64,000 nucleotides of DNA. Origin: Neurospora crassa OR74A (lineage: Eukaryota > Ascomycota > Sordariomycetes > Sordariales > Sordariaceae). The DNA lies in contig NC_026507.1 in NCBI RefSeq assembly GCF_000182925.2, positions 3,844,001 through 3,908,000 of the forward strand, written 5' to 3'. Made by a program: the position numbers and the translations under genes. Positions 23,514 through 35,107 of the stretch are shown here, piece after piece; the stretch's first letter is position 1, and every line of letters starts with the position of its first letter. The notes under the pieces are model-generated. The model was given only the letters and a program-made list of their open reading frames with translations, was not told the origin of the DNA and did no database searches.

Positions 23514-23600
23514 GCCCCCACGCGGGATTGAACCGCGGACCTCATCATATCGCAAATGTGGAATACGAGTGATGCGCTCTACCACTGAGCTATACGGGCT
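23514..23600 (-). tRNA. tRNA-Thr(CGU) with a 15-nt intron
   Basis: Reading the minus strand gives acceptor GCCCGTA, TA, a D arm (GCTC-AGTGGTA-GAGC), anticodon stem CATCA/TGATG, loop C-T-CGT-A with a 15-nt intron after position 37, variable loop AGGTC, a T arm (CGCGG-TTCAATC-CCGCG), acceptor 3' strand TGGGGGC and discriminator A. Mature length is 72 nt plus CCA. The internal promoters are TAGCTCAGTGG (A box) and GGTTCAATCCC (B box). The anticodon CGU reads ACG. An odd point is that position 5:68 is a G-G mismatch and 6:67 is a U-G wobble, so the acceptor stem is weak in the middle. A T7 terminator follows. Confidence 0.87.
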
Positions 23601-24361
23601 TCGTTATTTACACTGCTTGCTATTTGCCTTTATGTATCTATCGGTAGTGGTCTGATTGATTTCGGTTACAATGCAACCAAACGTATGATTAGTTGTGCAC
23701 CCCCGGCAGGCAACGGGATAACAACCACTGCATCTTCCGTCAACATCAAGCCTTTTTGGTCCTCGCTTTTACAAAAACAAGTACAGAATCTCTTGTTGAC
23801 CTTATATGTCGCTGTCGCGTTTTGATATAAACATACATTCGTTGCTTCCATCGCAAGTGAGCTTTTGGTAAAAGAGGTATTGTATGCATAACCGGACGAA
23901 TTGAGATTGGTAAGTAGGTAATCCCTCGACGTTTTGACGACAGACAGCAAGCAGTCCAGCATGTCCACCCCCCCTGTCCATCATCTTCTGTATAGTAGGT
24001 ACCTCCATGTACCTCATACCAATCAAAGGGAGAAAAGGGGAGACGGCGCGACTATACATAGTAGAGCGCAACTTAGCTGTGTATTAGCATCGTATCAGCA
24101 TCTGGGTACTAGGGAGTACTGCGCATTCGCGACAACATGAAACATCAGTGATAGCATACTTAGAACCTGCCACGTACCCAACATGGGGAGGAGTCCAACA
24201 GCTGCCCGATTGACATGAAGAACGGAACAGCGTCTGAATAGCACAAGTATCAGACGAGTGTATTGCCTATAGTTAGGTACTTTACTGATAAACTCAGGCT
24301 CGGACGGACTGGACCAAATGGATCAACCACATACTTCAAGGCTGGTAAACCCCATCATGTC

Positions 24362-24402
24362 TTTTTTTTTTTTTCCCCCAAAGCACTGGAAATGAATGGG
24401 AG

Positions 24403-24433
<31 letters not shown>
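24362..24433. repeat. Facing poly-T and poly-A runs
   Basis: T13 at 24362-24374 and A31 at 24403-24433 flank 28 bases that contain no other obvious structure. They could fold back on each other. The A-run alone could also be a retroposon tail remnant, but no element body is recognisable. Confidence 0.7.
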
Positions 24434-24436
<3 letters not shown>

Positions 24437-24696
24437 CAATGACTACTTACTGTATGACGGATCTGGAATACTGTATGTATGTACGTACGTAGGTGATAAT
24501 ATCATTTTGACGCCTGGAAGCAACAAAAACAAAATAATTGACAACAAAATACTTGACAACAACCTAAATCATCTCGAGAGGGGAGGATACCTCTAGGCAG
24601 GTAAAGACGAGAGGGAGGGAGGGAGGGAGAGTATTGAACACTGCGAGCGGCTTGTACTTCGTTTCCTTTTTTTTTTCTCCTTTCTGTCGATAGCGT

Positions 24697-24982
24697 ACCT
24701 ACCTACTAGGTACCTACTTACCTACCTCTATTCAATCTCCTTGCACTTCCCGGGCATCCAATAGGTAGGTACACAATGTCTCTGTCAAATGCCTACCTAC
24801 CTCTAGGCAGCTGGACACTATGCAGTTTTCGATTGCTAAAAATTTCCCAGTAAATGTTCATAAAAGAGTTATTTGGACCTCCATGCCCTTAAATAGATGT
24901 AGGTACCTAGGTAGGTAGGCAAGTGCATGCCATCCATACTAAGAACGGATGGTGAAAACATAGGTAGGTAAAGTAGGTAGAT
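24697..24982. repeat. Dense TAGGTA/TACCTA motif cluster
   Basis: About ten copies of TAGGTA or its complement occur in under 300 bp, several as overlapping TACCTACCTA or the composite CTACCTCTAGG. Similar short clusters occur in every intergenic region of this window and are absent from the exons read here. The motif type is characteristic of Neurospora-like intergenic DNA; its function is not known to me. Confidence 0.65.
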
Positions 24983-25400
24983 GCTGATGGGGTAGTTTAT
25001 TCCTTTTTCTTATATTTGATGTCATCGTCTCGCACAAGGGGTCATATTTTGCACTCGTCTCATGCTTCTTCATACCTAGTCTTTGCAATAATTTGGGGGT
25101 TGTGCAAAAGACATGCTTCCTTCACTGTTAGTTGATACCATAGTATAGTAGGCAGTGGTGTATGTGAGGAATATCTGGTATATGATATTTGCTTCCTAGG
25201 TGTAGGTCTGATCATGATGTGAGTGTGCCCAGTCAAATACTACTAACATGTTTCAAGGGGTAGGAACTTATGAGTAGACATTTTAGCACCATGATGCAGT
25301 ATTCAAAGTCACATATCATATATGCCATTAGCACCCGATATTTAAAACTCAATTCCCTCATCAAACCCCAAAAGCATCCCACAGACCAACACACCCACCC

Positions 25401-27590
25401 CTACTCAACCCCCCTCTCAATCTTCAACGTGCCCCCCTTCCCATCCAAACTCCCCTCCTCCGCACTCAACCTAACCTTCACATACCTACTCTCCCTCTTC
25501 TTGGCCTCCAAACTCCTCAAATCCTCAAACCGCTCCCTCGCATCTTCATCCAAGCCATGGAACAACATGGCCAGCGCGCTCGTCTTCCACAAGCTCGCCC
25601 CGCTTCTCTTGGTCTCCCAGGCCGCCAACCCCAAGAACACCGCCGCCAGAATCACCGCCGTGACAGGCAACGCCACGAAGCCCCACCTTACAGAAACAAA
25701 CGTTTCGTAGCTAAGCGAGGTGCCGTTGATGGGTACGGCAGTCAGGGTCCGAAAAGTAGAGGTGAGAGCGACGGCGAGATCGGACATGAGCATTTCTAGA
25801 CCCTTGGGCGGGGACGAAGGGGAGGGGTATTCGTAGTAGTTCCAGTAAAAGGCCTGGACGATGTCGGTGTCGAAGAAGGTTTCGCCTGAGGAGATGCCGA
25901 CTGTCAGGTTTACCACGACGTTGGGGGAGGAGTTTAAAGAAGGCAGTTTGGAGATGGTCTGGTTGATGTAGTTGGGATTACGGGAGGCGGTGCCGTTGGC
26001 GAATAATCGGGAAAACCAGGATTGCATGGCCAAGATGGATTGCATGGACATGGAGTAAGTGAGGGAAGAGTTGGTGGGGGATTGGATGGATAGAGGCTCG
26101 AGGGCGTTGATGCTGCTGGAGAGGGAGGACAAAGAGGGGACTGTGTCGTTGGTGATGGGCTCGCCGAGATGGGTTTCGTGGAGGAAGCCGTTGGTGATGT
26201 TGGAGGTTAGAGTTTGGAGGCAGACGGTTAGGGAACATTGTGTTGCCCAGGGGGCGAGGACGCCAGGGCCGGTGGCGTTGGTTTCGGTGCCCATGAAGAT
26301 GAGTTTCATGATGGTGCTATAAGTAGCGTCGCCTGTGGCAGAGCCGGGAAAAAGAGAGGTCATGCCGAAGACGTGATCCGAGGAGTTGAGTTTGGCGGCG
26401 CCCGAGGGTAATTGCCAGCCACAGTTGTCTTGATCAGAAACCCCAGGAGGGCAGTACCGCGTCATGTACTCGGACATGTCGACACATTTGTGGCAGACGC
26501 CCAGTGTCTCGATGGGCGGGAACGTGCAGTTGCCTGTTGAACACTGAAACGGCAAACCCATCCATGGCCTACCGTCCTCGGCGAAGAGACCTTTATACAC
26601 AGCCGCCTTGATGGGCAGGATAGGAACAAAAGCCTGGCCGAGCTCTCCCTTACCGTGAAGGGCCAGGCCGTACGTTTCGGTGCGGTAGTTGACTGCCCCG
26701 GACGGGTTCTCGACCATCCGCGTGGGAAAAGTAGCAATCTGCTGAGCAAAAGGGCTGAGAAACAGCGCAACGATCATAACCACGGCACCAAAACTACCCG
26801 CGAATCCGCCCCGCGCGCGGACGAGCATGTTCACGGCTCCGAGGGCGCCGCGGCTTGCGTCGTCGTAGATCTCCATGTCGCTTAGCGGGGCCCGGCCTTG
26901 CTTGAAGCGAATCCATTTCAGCTGTCCCAGCCCGCTTGATAGCGGGACACTCATGCTAGCTGTGGCGACGGTGGCTAGGATGGCAATGACGGCGTTGAGA
27001 GTGATCCAGTGCGGCCAGGAAGGAAGGGGTTGGCCGTCGTAGGTGGCTAGGACGGCAATGATGGAGGCGACGGCGCCTAGGGCGACCAGCATGCTGATGG
27101 TTTCGTAGGTCCAGGTGCCGTTTTTGGAGAAGATGGCTGAGAGCTTACTGTCGGACTTGGAGGAGGAAGTGCTGACGTCGGACTGTCGGTTGGCGTGCTT
27201 TCGTTGTTTCTCCCAGGAGGCCGGGGAGGCGGACATGGGAGAGACGGCGAAGGTTGCTGGTTGTTTGTTTGGGGAAAAGCCATCTTGAGTGAGATATTGG
27301 CCTTCGAAGGGCACTTGTTGGATCGGAGGGCTTTGGTAGTTGCCATTGTTGTATTGGTAGTCATAGAATTGCTGCTGGTCGGCATACAGAGGCTGTTGAA
27401 CCGGGTGTATCTGGTCTGGTTGTTGAGGAACGGAGCCGGCATCAGCTTGCATGTCGTTGATGTTGACATATGGGATAGACTGGTGATTGTTTTGGTTGTC
27501 ATCCCCTGATTGAGGCTCTATGGCCGCTGTGAGAGGAGTCAGGCTGTCTGCGCTTATTACGCGCTGATGGCGAACTGGTTGATACGCCAT
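25401..27590 (-). CDS. DUF3176-family membrane protein
   Basis: Intronless minus-strand gene, 729 aa. The pattern matches the DUF3176 family of filamentous ascomycetes, whose function is unknown. The N-terminal 150 residues are Gln/Pro/Ser-rich and probably cytosolic. Three hydrophobic helices follow (about 163-184, 195-216 and 262-284). A large extracytosolic region then carries the family's cysteine signature, QCSTGNCTFPP...GVCHKC (Cys 349, 354, 365 and 368), plus several N-x-S/T sites. A final helix lies at about 637-658, and the C-terminal tail is charged. Between helices 2 and 3 the LGQLKWIRFKQGRAPLSDME segment is also typical. The start is the first Met, preceded by stop codons in frame. 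The nearest neighbours give no functional clue. Confidence 0.88.
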   Translation of the reverse strand: MAYQPVRHQRVISADSLTPLTAAIEPQSGDDNQNNHQSIPYVNINDMQADAGSVPQQPDQIHPVQQPLYADQQQFYDYQYNNGNYQSPPIQQVPFEGQYLTQDGFSPNKQPATFAVSPMSASPASWEKQRKHANRQSDVSTSSSKSDSKLSAIFSKNGTWTYETISMLVALGAVASIIAVLATYDGQPLPSWPHWITLNAVIAILATVATASMSVPLSSGLGQLKWIRFKQGRAPLSDMEIYDDASRGALGAVNMLVRARGGFAGSFGAVVMIVALFLSPFAQQIATFPTRMVENPSGAVNYRTETYGLALHGKGELGQAFVPILPIKAAVYKGLFAEDGRPWMGLPFQCSTGNCTFPPIETLGVCHKCVDMSEYMTRYCPPGVSDQDNCGWQLPSGAAKLNSSDHVFGMTSLFPGSATGDATYSTIMKLIFMGTETNATGPGVLAPWATQCSLTVCLQTLTSNITNGFLHETHLGEPITNDTVPSLSSLSSSINALEPLSIQSPTNSSLTYSMSMQSILAMQSWFSRLFANGTASRNPNYINQTISKLPSLNSSPNVVVNLTVGISSGETFFDTDIVQAFYWNYYEYPSPSSPPKGLEMLMSDLAVALTSTFRTLTAVPINGTSLSYETFVSVRWGFVALPVTAVILAAVFLGLAAWETKRSGASLWKTSALAMLFHGLDEDARERFEDLRSLEAKKRESRYVKVRLSAEEGSLDGKGGTLKIERGVE

Positions 27591-29166
27591 TTCTTCGGAG
27601 TGTTGTTGTTGTTGTTAAGAAGAAGAGGAGAAGTAGAGTTGAAGAGGTATAGCACTTGGCAACCTCTCGTGGGACAGCAAACCCAACCGTAAACAACCGT
27701 TCCTATCAAATACGGGTGTGTGTAACAGAAGAAGAAGAAGAAGAGGAAAAAGAAACATCTTCTCAGAGAACGGGGGAGGGGAGGACGGCAGACCGGACCA
27801 TGGTTTTTGTATCCCATCATCCACTGTGCTCCCAAATGGGGTGAAGAGGCACACCATCAATCCTGCATCTTGGCAAGTAGCATCTTGTAACCCCAAGCAA
27901 GCCATCGTCGATATGGCTTCACCCTTTTCGTCCTTGGCTGTCACCCACCCGCCACTCCTGGGCTACCAGTTGAAGGACCCGAAGGGACGTTGTCAATCTT
28001 TTTTTTTCATGATGACCCCCCATTTGGAAGAGAAGGCCGTTGATATCCCGCTTGACCCCCGCAACAGAGTGGTATCCAGTGGTACATATCCCACCGGTCT
28101 CTCAATTGAAATGATAAAGAAAAGATGGTGTGCCCGATAAACTGAACGAAGCCTCTAGCTTCCCGGTTCTTGGTTCGTACCACAAACCCGTCCAACCCTA
28201 CAGCACGTAAGACTGGAAGTTAGGTCGGTAGGTAGTGCGATGTGGTGGCCTTGAGGAGCTGGAGCTCGGTGGCCAAAAGTGAGGGAGGGTATGGTGAGAA
28301 AACACATATGTAAAGGTCAGCAAGAAACTGAACAAAAACCGGGAATTTGGATACCTGGCTGGTGAGACTCGAAATCAGACGCACCTAGCGAATTGGAGGC
28401 CCGGCGGCGGCGGCGGCCTGACTGACGAGCGACGGCTCGGCTCACTCCGTTCTACCATTTGTGCGGACTGCCGGGGAACTGCGCCCCGCAGGTGCATCTG
28501 GGCTGCTGCATCGCGGCTGCCGTTGCACAAACGAAGAAAGAAGGCAGTTCAGTCAAGGATGAATGGCTTCGCTCGCTTCCTTTTCTTTGTGATTCGACCA
28601 CCCAAGCGGCAGATAGATTTAAAACAGGCGCGCCAAGTCCACAGCTGAAAGTAGCGGCAAATTTCTTCATGATTCAGAGGTCGGGTTGTCGTTGGTTGTC
28701 GATGGTTGTGAAACGATACCAATAAACATCCAAATAAAAGACGGGACGCCCTCATATGAAATGGGCAAGTCTCCGCCCCTAGTCTACTATATTATCTCGG
28801 CGATCTCGAATGACTGGACTTGATGATTGTTGAAGAACAAGGCCACCAACCACAGCCTAGTACAATAACCGATCGACCCCCATCGTCCTACCCCATCCTA
28901 CAATCTACCTAACCATCACCATCATCAACTTAACACCATCAATTCGGCCATGAGGCCAGCCACTCACAGCCTTGAAGCCTCTCTCGTCCGCTCCAGACCA
29001 ACGCCGCAAAACCTTGCGTGGGCTGACGACATCATCGCACTACCGTGTCCCCCATCGGTCGGCTCTTTTTTCGCCTCTCTCTCTGATGTGCTGCTGTGCT
29101 GCTGTGCAACTACCGCAATATGTGCCCGTGTACGTGATGAGAGGTTACACAATGGCTCTTCGTTGT

Positions 29167-29192
29167 CTTCTTCTTCTTCTTCTTCTTCTTCT
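29167..29192 (+). repeat. (CTT)n microsatellite
   Basis: About nine CTT units followed by a T-run. Read on the minus strand this is a Glu-coding GAA repeat within a spurious frame. Confidence 0.8.
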
Positions 29193-30065
29193 TTTTTTCT
29201 CTCTCCGGATACCTTCACCTGTCCGTAAAAGCTACGTTAGGGTATTTGTGGCGAATTGGAAGTTGTTCGTAGTTCTTCGTCGATGTTCGTAACATAAGGC
29301 TGGCAGGCTGGCTGTAAATAATGTAAACCTTTTTCTTCCTCGCTTGACTTCTGAGACTTGAAATCCGAGCTCGATGTGAATGAGCATATATAACGAACAT
29401 CAACACAACACCCAGTCGCGACAATAGAAAAGTAAAAAGTGCCTGCTTCTGTTGCAAGCTACAACACCCGACCGGGCCTCTGATCCTCAAGTGTTAACTA
29501 TCCCATGGATCATCATCGTACACTACATAGTACATTACACCACAAACAGCCAAGCATGTAGTTGTTACCAAAGACCGAGTAAACCCCTGATTGGACAGTG
29601 ATCCCTTTAAAAGGACAACTTAAAAAGAGGGCCGAATACATAGTGTACCTCTACCGACTACCTCTAGTATGGAGAGCTATTTATAGACAACAAGACCTAT
29701 CTATGTATACCGAATATGATAGGTCCAGCCGGACTGGACTTCGAAGCTCAAGCTGGACGAAGGGACGAAGGGACGAAGGGAGGGTTACACAATATGTCAT
29801 CGAGGCTGACTTTGTCGATACCAGTACCCAAGAGCAAGACATGGAAGGTGTCGAAAGAGATAGAGGTAGAGATAACGAGTGCGTCGATCAGTAAAAAAAG
29901 TTCATCATTTCGAGCAATACGTTATTTTTCTCAGGGTTCACCTAGTATACTAAGCTTCATCGATGTATGTTAACCTCAAGGGTACTTCCATGCCGATGAA
30001 AACTTCGAGGGTTTCACTCATTTGAGTTGATTTGATATAACCCAAGAACCCATTTGGATCAGGTA

Positions 30066-30170
30066 TAGCTTGATAGCTCAATTGGATTTAATATAGCTCT
30101 ATAGTGCGGTTGCCTCCTTCATCATCTAGGTGTAGACTAGTAATACCACAGGTTCAACCGCCCGGCAAGG
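30066..30170 (+). repeat. Degenerate tRNA-derived sequence (possible SINE relic)
   Basis: TAGCTCAATTGGA at about 30074-30086 matches a Pol III A box, and GGTTCAACCGC at about 30151-30161 resembles a B box. They lie about 77 bp apart, somewhat wider than in a plain tRNA. The T-arm and acceptor stems do not pair, so this is not a working tRNA. It is either a decayed tRNA gene or the head of an old tRNA-derived SINE. The call rests on box similarity alone. Confidence 0.35.
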
Positions 30171-30498
30171 CTTCCTCATCTCAGTGATATAACCGTATAA
30201 TACCATCAAAGTATTCCCCAGTCAACTTTTTCCCTCAAGCGCCTTGGAACTTTTTGGCCCATATATCCCTCTATGGGTAACCTGTACAGTAATATCCGCC
30301 ATATGACCGACCATATGATAGGTATGGAATGGAATTCTAGCATGACCACCCCATCTACTTGTAGGCATCCGAAAAAAACTTTTGCCAAAATTGGTGTGAC
30401 AAATCAAGCTGATAGCAAAAAGACAGCAACATGATTCCCCCTGCCTTCAGTCATTCTTCAGACCCTCTTCACTCTCAAGCCTGGCTGGCGGCTTGTGT

Positions 30499-33400
30499 CT
30501 AAGCAGCAACCGAAACAGTCGAAGCCGTAGCCGCCGCCTTCTCCCTCTGCTCCATCGCCATCGTAAAGATGCGCTGCCAAACCTCCAGCCAGCGCTCATG
30601 CTGCGCCGTCGGCAGCTTGCCGGGGTTCTTGAAGCTGCGCGCCATCACCTCCTTGAGTCGGGTCCTTAGCATCTTGACCACCAGCATGGTCTTCCAGTCG
30701 GACACGGCAAAGCGGGCGCGGTTGCCGTCGAGCACGAGCACGCCCGAGTACATGTCGGCGCGGACGTCACCGCAGAGGAGAGCGACCGCAAATGGATCCA
30801 CGGCGGTGGTCTCATGAGCATTATAGACGCTTCTGTTATCCATCAAGTTAGCATCTGAAAAGAAGGAAGGTCAAGAGAGAAGAGGATGATGCAACGTACC
30901 CTTTGGTTTGCATAATATTATAGTAACTCAACCACCGCAGCTCGTTATGGCCCTTGTTCACACTGCTAGGATGCAAGCTAATGTTCTGGTTGTTACCCAC
31001 GTTGCGCAGGCCCTTGCTGCCGGGCACATCCCTCACCAGGAGCTTGGGGTAAAAACTCCAGGCGATTACCGACTGAGCAATCAGCTCATTGTCGCTGTTG
31101 ATATTGACCCGCTGAGGCACCTCATAGAAGGCTTGGTACCGACGCTTTCCACCAAACCGGAGCCTGTTAAGCACCTGTCTCTCTTCAGTCGTAAGCTGCA
31201 GGAAGCCAGAGTCGGCAACCGACACGAGAAGTTGGCCCTTGAGATCCTCAATGTTCGCCAGCGTCTGGGGCGAGAGGAAGTTCTTCCGGCAGTACTGGAA
31301 CTCGGCGCCACCGCTAGTCGACGACTGACACACACGCTTCCAAGACTGGTATGCGTTGTAAACGGTCAGAAGGTCAGAGTCACCCTTGCGGAATCCCATC
31401 CGGACGGTGTTGGCTTGTTGACGCTGTCCAAACGGCGCAACGAAGGGGGACTTGGACGAAAGAATAGCGGCCACGGTAATGGCCATGTCAAGACACTTGA
31501 AGATGGCGCCGAGAAGGATGAGCTTGCCCAGGAACACGTCGAGCGGTAAGCGGGCCAGCTGAATACCGAGCGGCGTGAGCTCCTCCGATGAGGCTGTAAG
31601 AGCACGAACATCGACAAGGGCATCAATGGCACGGCGAATGTTCTTTGCCGAAGGTGGATCGAGCGCCTCGCCCAGTGTCTCTTCAATACCACCAATCTTG
31701 CAAATCTTGACCCGAATAGCGAGATCCTGCAGGGAAAGACGCAGCATTTCGGGAGTTTGCTGGTCGCTCATGATGTTGTCATGGCGGTGCTTGGTGAACA
31801 TGTGGAAGCAAAGACCCTCCTGGACACGACCGGCACGACCACGACGCTGCTTGGCGTTGGCACGCGAAATGAAGGTATCAATAAGTCGGGACAGTTGTCT
31901 CCGTTCGTCGAATCTCATCTCACGATGCTTGCCAGTATCAATGACACAGGTGACATCGGGAATGGTAATACCCGTTTCGGCAATGTTGGTAGCCAAGACA
32001 ATCTTTCTCAGACCGGGAGGAGGAACAAGGAAGGCGGCTTCCTGGTCCTCGGTAGCAATGGTAGAATGCAACGGGTACACCAGCCAGTGATCAGCAAAGG
32101 CTTTGTCGCCGAGCAGCATGTCGTTGAGTGTCCGGATCTCGGCAATACCAGGCAAGAAGACCAAAATGGCTTTGCTGAAATCGACATAATCCGGATGAGT
32201 GGCAATCGTAGAAATCAGCTGGACTATCAGGTCAAAGTCGATCTGATACTCGTCCATTTGCGCCAGCGTATTGCGAGTTCTGGCAGAGTAGTTCCTGAGC
32301 GACTGGATCAACTCAGGTTTGGAAGACGTATCAACCTCGGCATCCGCCTCGTCATCAAGCTCAGTAAGCTTCGATGCGACGGGATTTCGCTGGTCGAGGG
32401 TATAGCCAGTCAACTCGACGGCGTCTTCCAAGTAGGCCACCTTGACGGGGAAGGTTCGGCCGGGAACGCTCAGAACTGGCGCTCCGCCGAGGTATTTGGA
32501 GAATCGCTCGGCATCCACCGTGGCTGACATGAGAACCACCTTGAGATCCTTTCTCCGAGCGAGCAACTTCTTGAGAACGATCAAGAGGAAGTCACTGTCG
32601 ATGGAACGTTCATGCACTTCATCGAGAACCAAATGGGTGATCTCGTTGAGGTCATTAGAGCCCTCCAACATACGCATGACGATACCCGTGGTAGCGTAGA
32701 CAAGGCGAGTTTCCCTCGAAGTGTTTGCCTCGAGACGGATCGAATAACCCACCAGAGACCGAGGTGTACCCAGGTCACCTCTACCCTCACCAATTTCCTC
32801 GCTGACTCTCTTGGCCAAAGAGAGGGCCGAGATACGACGAGGTTCCGTGCAGTAAATCTTGCAGTTTCTGCCCTTCATGAGCTGATCCTCCAGCAAGAAA
32901 GAGGGCACCTGTGTACTCTTTCCGCAACCAGTCTCTCCGCAAATGATCACCACCTGTTCTCTCTTGACAGTGTCGACAACCTGTTGCCGGAACTGCCACA
33001 TGGGAAGCTGCATGCGAGACGCCAGCATTTGCTGGAACCTAGGCGTGCTGGCCTTTTGCAACCAAATTCTCTGGTAATACTCGGGGTCCTGCGCGTTGCG
33101 CTTGGCCCGCTCTTGGTCCGATTCCGAGTCTGTCTGAGCCCGGGATTGGCCACGACCCTTGAAAGCACCTTGAATAATGACACCGTCCTCCAGTTCCTGG
33201 TCCATCCGCTTCCGAACCAGATCGCGCAAGTGTTTCACGACCGCGCGGTCTGCCTCGTCAGCCTTGCTCTTCCTGGCTTCGGCCATTTCTGACCAAAGAT
33301 CCTTCCAGGCGACAGGTAGCCGCATGGCTACCTTTTCTTCCTTGGCTGAAGAGCTAAAGATGAGGAACAAGGCAATAGTGGCAATGTATGCCTCGGACTG

Positions 33401-35107
33401 CTTTGCATCAGGCGTGGCGATGGACACCATCTTGAACACGAACTGCGTGGGCGCCGTGAAGACCTCGATATCATCCGAATCCGGAGGAGCGGGGATCTCC
33501 TGGGGCTTGGACCAGAGAATCTTGACGGCATGTCTGCTGGCAAATGAAACGTCCGACAGAACATGATAGGAAATCTTGACAGCATTGTCCCTAGACCGAC
33601 AAGCCTCCTCTAGCGCACGCATTGGGCTCACGCCGGTCCATTTTCCAAAGTCCCTGATCTGAATCCTGGAACCATCGGCATTGTTCATGACCGTGTTTGT
33701 CTTTCCGGTTGTGGGATCAACCTCATTTACGGGAAGACTTGCAAACAGACCGGCAAGAGCCTCGTCATCATCCTCGGGGTTCTCGGCAAGAAGTTCTGCG
33801 GCCATGCGCTCCGCTTCAGCAGCAATATCGTCCACCTCGGTTGGAGTAGAAGTTTCCTCTTGGGCCTGCTTTTTTTCCTCTTGTTCCTCCTCCACTTGCT
33901 TCTTCTTGTTGGCCGCATAGTCCTTTTCCAAATCGATCTTCTTGTCTCTCCATTGTTGCTCGGCAACATACTTGTCAAACAAGATATCCTTTTCGACTCG
34001 CTCGATCTTGGCCAGCAGAAGGGCCTCTTCTGGATCACTCGGGTTGGCCTCGGGCTTGCCCTTTTTGCCCTTTGCGGTGTCCAGGCGGGGGCGTTGAATT
34101 TCGAACAGTTTGGTCTTGGTTTCCAGATAGAAGGGGAGCAACTGATCGGGCTCAATGTACTCGTCAAAAACCACCTTTGATCGTTTCGGGGAGGGGGCTC
34201 GGGATGACCGGGAGGTTTGATTGTTCTTGGCCTTTTTGCCGCGCGGGCCCAGCTCGGGAAGTTGAGGGGTGACTGCGCCGGACGGGAGAGGTGTTTCCGA
34301 GGGGGTATCTGTAGTAGGAAGTTTGTTAGATCAATAACAGGAGAGAGGGCGCGGATGTGTTGGTGTCCACGTACCTATCTGGGACTTCTTTGCGCGACCA
34401 CTGTAATCAGGGAGCTCCTCCTTGGAACATTCTCTGGCTAGCCAGTCCAGCACTTCGTCAAGACCCCAGACGGAATCGCTCTTGACTGTGGAGGAAATAT
34501 TGGGAGCAATGTCCAAGGCAAACTGTAGTGCGGGCTGGATCTTTTCTTGTGGGAAATCGGCGCCCTCGAGGGTCTGCTGGAGGGTCCATAGCTTGATGAT
34601 CAGGTCTTCCTCTGGGGGCAATCTGCTAGTTGCGCCCTCGGAGGTAAGACTGGAAGCAGCAAAGCGACTTTCGGCCTGGATCAGGTCCAGGACATGGTCC
34701 ATCAAGTCTTGGGGCAGCCACTTTTTCGCATTGACGGAATCGGCCTGGCCTCGTAGCAGACGTCGGTCGGTCTCGAGACGGGTCTTTTGGCGCAGCGCAT
34801 CTCGGCGCACCTTGGGCGCATATTTCTCGACCAACAACTGTAACTCGGATTCTTCCAGCTGGCGCTCGAACTCTTCTGGGCTCAAGGTCTTTTCTGGCGC
34901 AGCCTTGGCGGCCTCTGTGGGAGCGGTCGTTCCGTTGGTCGCGGGGGCATCTTTGGATGCTTGGACATTGTTCTTGGTGGTATCACTGTTGGGTTTTGGT
35001 GGCGCAACGTCTTCGGCGGCCTCTCTCGGCTTGGAAGGAAGGGACGTGGTAGCAAAACCACGGGCTGGGTTGGCCGCGGGCTTCTTGGACTTTTTCTTGC
35101 CAGCCAT
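30499..35107 (-). CDS. DHX29/Ucp12/YLR419W-like DExH-box RNA helicase
   Basis: Three exons on the minus strand: 35107-34375, 34308-30900 and 30832-30499, giving 1491 aa. The last intron (30899-30833) has a GCTAAC branch point, and its acceptor avoids an earlier AG that would bring in a stop. The N-terminus is basic (MAGKKKSKKP). A UBA-like segment ends exon 1 (around LDEVLDWLARECS). A charged coiled-coil stretch and a dsRBD-like LEEACRSRDNAVKISYHVL region follow. The helicase core carries motif I GETGCGKST (about 702), motif II DEVH (about 806), SATVD, the DHX29/57-typical SVPGRTFPV and motif VI QRRGRAGR (about 1064), followed by HA2 and OB-fold C-terminal domains. In animals DHX29 aids 43S scanning on structured leaders; the fungal role is less known. 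Assignment to a paralogue is inference. Divergent from GCN1. Confidence 0.9.

Larger units (their letters stand above)
23601..25400. other. Intergenic region with simple repeats
   Basis: No gene is supported. The stretch contains a T13 run at 24362-24374, an A31 run at 24403-24433, a (GAGG)n run at 24610-24629 and a dense TAGGTA/TACCTA cluster (24697-24982). The remaining DNA is AT-richer than the flanking genes. Confidence 0.55.
27591..30498. other. Intergenic region with repeats and a tRNA-like relic
   Basis: No gene is supported. The stretch contains a (GAA)n run near 27728-27750, a (CTT)n run at 29167-29192, three tandem copies of GGGACGAA near 29756-29783, and an AT-richer stretch (29900-30450) that includes A-box-like and B-box-like sequences. 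Frames such as 28950-29228 are low-complexity. Confidence 0.5.

Noticed and set aside
25401-27590. Idea that the DUF3176-like protein is a transporter
   Set aside because: Only four hydrophobic helices and a large cysteine-containing outer region; no transporter signature.
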